From Nilaparvata lugens (Eukaryota; Arthropoda; Insecta; Hemiptera; Delphacidae), in contig NC_052511.1 in NCBI RefSeq assembly GCF_014356525.2, forward strand, positions 15,237,942 through 15,301,941: a stretch of DNA of 64,000 nucleotides. The letters are read 5' to 3'. This document shows positions 62,481 through 64,000 of the stretch, in pieces. The notes beneath the pieces are model-generated. The model was not told where the DNA came from and searched no databases. It saw only the letters and a list, made by a program, of their open reading frames with translations. Both the position numbers and the translations under genes were made by a program. How positions within the stretch are numbered: the stretch's first letter is position 1; the number at the start of each line of letters is the position of its first letter.

Positions 62481-63530
62481 CCCAACCGGGGCATCAATTA
62501 TTCACCAACTCATTACTGCTCAACAGAGTGTCTCCTGCCAGTCGAATCGGGAGTGCAGTGTCTCGAAAGTCTGTCAAACATCATTGCAATCGGAGAATGA
62601 GTTTGGAAGTTAATGCGCTGAGAGTGAGAACACTCGTAATCGAGTTGGGATGTTGTTCCCTTTCTTGTAGAAATGTCACTGTGATACTCTGTGTGAAATG
62701 AGAAAGTATCCTTGATAAAGCCATTTTTGTTCGCATACACAATCTTCATTTCAGAGCGTTCGTATTACAAAGTATATTTTTCCATTCAATTTTACCTTCA
62801 AACCATGCATTTGACTGTTATTGTTGGTCTTATATTTCATGCGATCGTGTTTTTGTCGAAAAATATATGCTAGCAACTTCAATAATACTCTTATCTGAGG
62901 TTTTATCCAGAAATCCAGACAATATGTTCAGTGTTTAAATTCTACCTGTACATTATGGATTCTAATCTCAATAAAGTAAATATTACTAGAATAATCAATG
63001 ATTCATAAGGTGAGATGATCTAAGATTATGTAAGCTTGTAATTTATATGCTATAGTATGCATTAAGCCTGCATAGTGCATATATGTCATTGTTATGAGAG
63101 CAGATACTCCTCAGATAAGAGATTCATTGTAATTATTTATGCTGATGATGACATAAATACTTGAAATACTTACCTCTATCATCCTCTTATAATTTTTTAA
63201 TAGTGTTTTTCCTTCCGATAATATCGTTTATTCATATGTTATGTGAAAGTGGCAGATACTCCTCATGGAGATGCTTTCTACCTATTTCAACCAATTTTTA
63301 AGTGTATTTTCTGGATGAGACTGGCCAATAACATAATGTTTCACATGTAAATATACCTGTACAGTCGAAAGCCTTACGTTCGTGACTGTGACTTCGACAT
63401 AGGTCTGCAGGCGAAAAACTCTGTGAAGGTGAACAAAAACTTATTTGTTCATTTGACAGTCGAATGGGATGTATGAAAAACGTTGCGTTTGTGGCCACCA
63501 GTCTACCTAACAATCATTACTTCAATCTAG

Positions 63531-63680
63531 TGTGTTTCAGGAGCAGATAGATTCTCGTCATTAAGATGCTTTCCACCCATTTCTATTACGTAGTATATTT
63601 TTCTCTCAATGACTAACGTCATCAAGATACTTTCCACCCATTTCTATTACATAGCATATTTTTGACTAACGTTTACTTTG
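63531..63680 (+). repeat. Duplicated acceptor-like sequence and adjacent direct repeats
   Basis: TGTGTTTCAGGAGCAGATAG at 63531-63550 copies the true acceptor and exon start (63775-63793) for 19 bases. TTTCCACCCATTTCTATTAC occurs twice (about 63569 and 63630), and a related TTTCTACCTATTTCAACC lies at 63276. Using this site would put a TAG stop three codons in. Confidence 0.7.
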
Positions 63681-63750
63681 ATCCGTTACTCTCCACATTC
63701 ACCACACTCTCCACAAATCTCAGATTTCTTTATTTGTATTTTTCCTTCGA

Positions 63751-63784
63751 TAACTAACGTTTCCTTCGACATATTGTGTTTCAG
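63751..63784 (+). promoter_or_regulatory. Branch point and 3' splice site of the 52-kb intron
   Basis: TAACTAAC at 63751-63758 matches the metazoan branch-point consensus and sits about 27 bases before the AG. It is followed by a pyrimidine-rich stretch and TGTTTCAG. The position and spacing support the acceptor used for the exon at 63785. Confidence 0.7.
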
Positions 63785-64000
63785 GAGCAGATATTCATCA
63801 TGGAGCGGCAGCGAGATAGTGGCCGACTATGTGGATGTGCCCGATTCGACCAACATGTCGGGAGGCAATGTGAACGCGACGCCGGCGTCTCTGGTGAACC
63901 TGACGGGCGTCGGGGTGGCGTCGACTGCCGTGGAGCTGTACGCCCTGCCTCCCATCCAGCCGTGGGTAGCCGTCATCATCGCCTTCTGTCTCGGCCTCTG
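63785..64000 (+). CDS. Second coding exon of the probable GPCR (end of N-terminal tail and start of first transmembrane helix), truncated by window end
   Basis: The exon starts after TGTGTTTCAG. Its first G completes the Trp codon begun in the exon ending at 11685, and 71 further residues (36-106) stay open to the window edge. It has three more sequons (NMS at 58-60, NAT at 65-67, NLT at 73-75), making five in the first 94 residues. A hydrophobic run begins after QPW at residues 93-95 (VAVIIAFCLGL), which is the expected start of transmembrane helix 1. The exon is far richer in GC than the surrounding AT-rich DNA and prefers codons ending in G or C, as expected for real coding sequence. The GN-V motif of class A helix 1 would lie beyond the window, so family and subtype stay open. 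An aminergic-type receptor is one possibility and a neuropeptide receptor another. Confidence 0.85.

Larger units (their letters stand above)
11686..63784 (+). other. 52,099-bp intron of the probable receptor gene
   Basis: The intron is bounded by GTGAGT (donor, 11686) and TTTCAG (acceptor, 63784), with compatible phase (2+1). No other coding gene could be supported inside it on either strand. The few long open frames are low-complexity pyrimidine tracts, retroelement relics or chance frames. The content is AT-rich single-copy DNA mixed with small DNA-transposon-like hairpins, 5'-truncated non-LTR relics, satellites and local tandem duplications, each listed separately. Giant first coding introns are common in insect neural receptor genes and often hold regulatory elements. 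Confidence 0.75.

Overview
The window looks like AT-rich genomic DNA from an insect. It is dominated by non-coding, repeat-dense intron sequence and carries only two short protein-coding exons, both on the + strand. The low gene density, GT-AG introns, very long intron, 5'-truncated non-LTR retrotransposon relics with short tandem-repeat tails, and many small hairpin (MITE-like) elements point to a hemipteran-type insect, possibly a planthopper. That species-level guess rests on the general look of the repeats and is weak. No bacterial, viral, CRISPR, rRNA or convincing tRNA feature was seen.

Gene content. A coding exon at 11582-11685 opens a protein with an acidic, tyrosine-containing, N-glycosylation-rich N-terminus. 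The second exon starts at 63785 and runs off the window. The splice phases agree (2 nt + 1 nt make a Trp codon), and the joined product gives 106 residues ending at the start of a hydrophobic helix. This is the layout of the extracellular N-terminus and first membrane segment of a seven-transmembrane receptor (probable class A GPCR). The receptor subtype cannot be settled here. An acceptor site just upstream of the first exon shows that there is also a 5'UTR intron, so 1-11556 is probably intronic or promoter-proximal DNA of the same gene. The intron between the two exons is 52,099 bp.

Layout. 1-11.6 kb: AT-rich non-coding DNA with a foldback element (1.8-1.96 kb), a 167-bp tandem duplication (3.3-3.66 kb), a MITE (5.9 kb) and a perfect 20-bp-arm hairpin (10.29 kb). 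13.1-15.3 kb: a nearly identical 1.09-kb tandem duplication. 17.7-17.9 kb: the first cluster of a recurring ~85-bp hairpin family, seen again near 22.6, 29.5, 30.8, 49.0 and 52.6-53.15 kb. 20.25-21.6 kb: three decayed non-LTR retrotransposon 3' ends. 28.7-29.2 kb: a ~75-bp minisatellite. 31.7-33.7 kb: a ~2-kb 8-bp satellite. 38.1 kb: a long TTC array. 40.9-43.3 kb: a MITE, two hairpins, and a 47-bp minisatellite interrupted by an RTE-like retroelement fragment. 44-45.2, 51.2-51.6 and 60.7-61.0 kb: long homopurine/homopyrimidine tracts. 47.5-48.35 kb: a non-LTR ORF2 relic. 53.3-57.3 kb: short tandem and direct duplications plus a second copy of the 5.9-kb MITE. 62.3-62.5 kb: a GC-rich block ending in a strong splice-donor sequence. 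63.1-63.7 kb: several imperfect copies of the sequence that forms the 5' end of the final exon.

How it fits together. The window is one receptor locus whose first two coding exons are separated by a giant intron filled with small transposons, satellites and local duplications. The best leads are the clustered hairpin family, the sequence shared between the exon-2 acceptor and intronic repeats, and the possible alternative exon at 62.3-62.5 kb.
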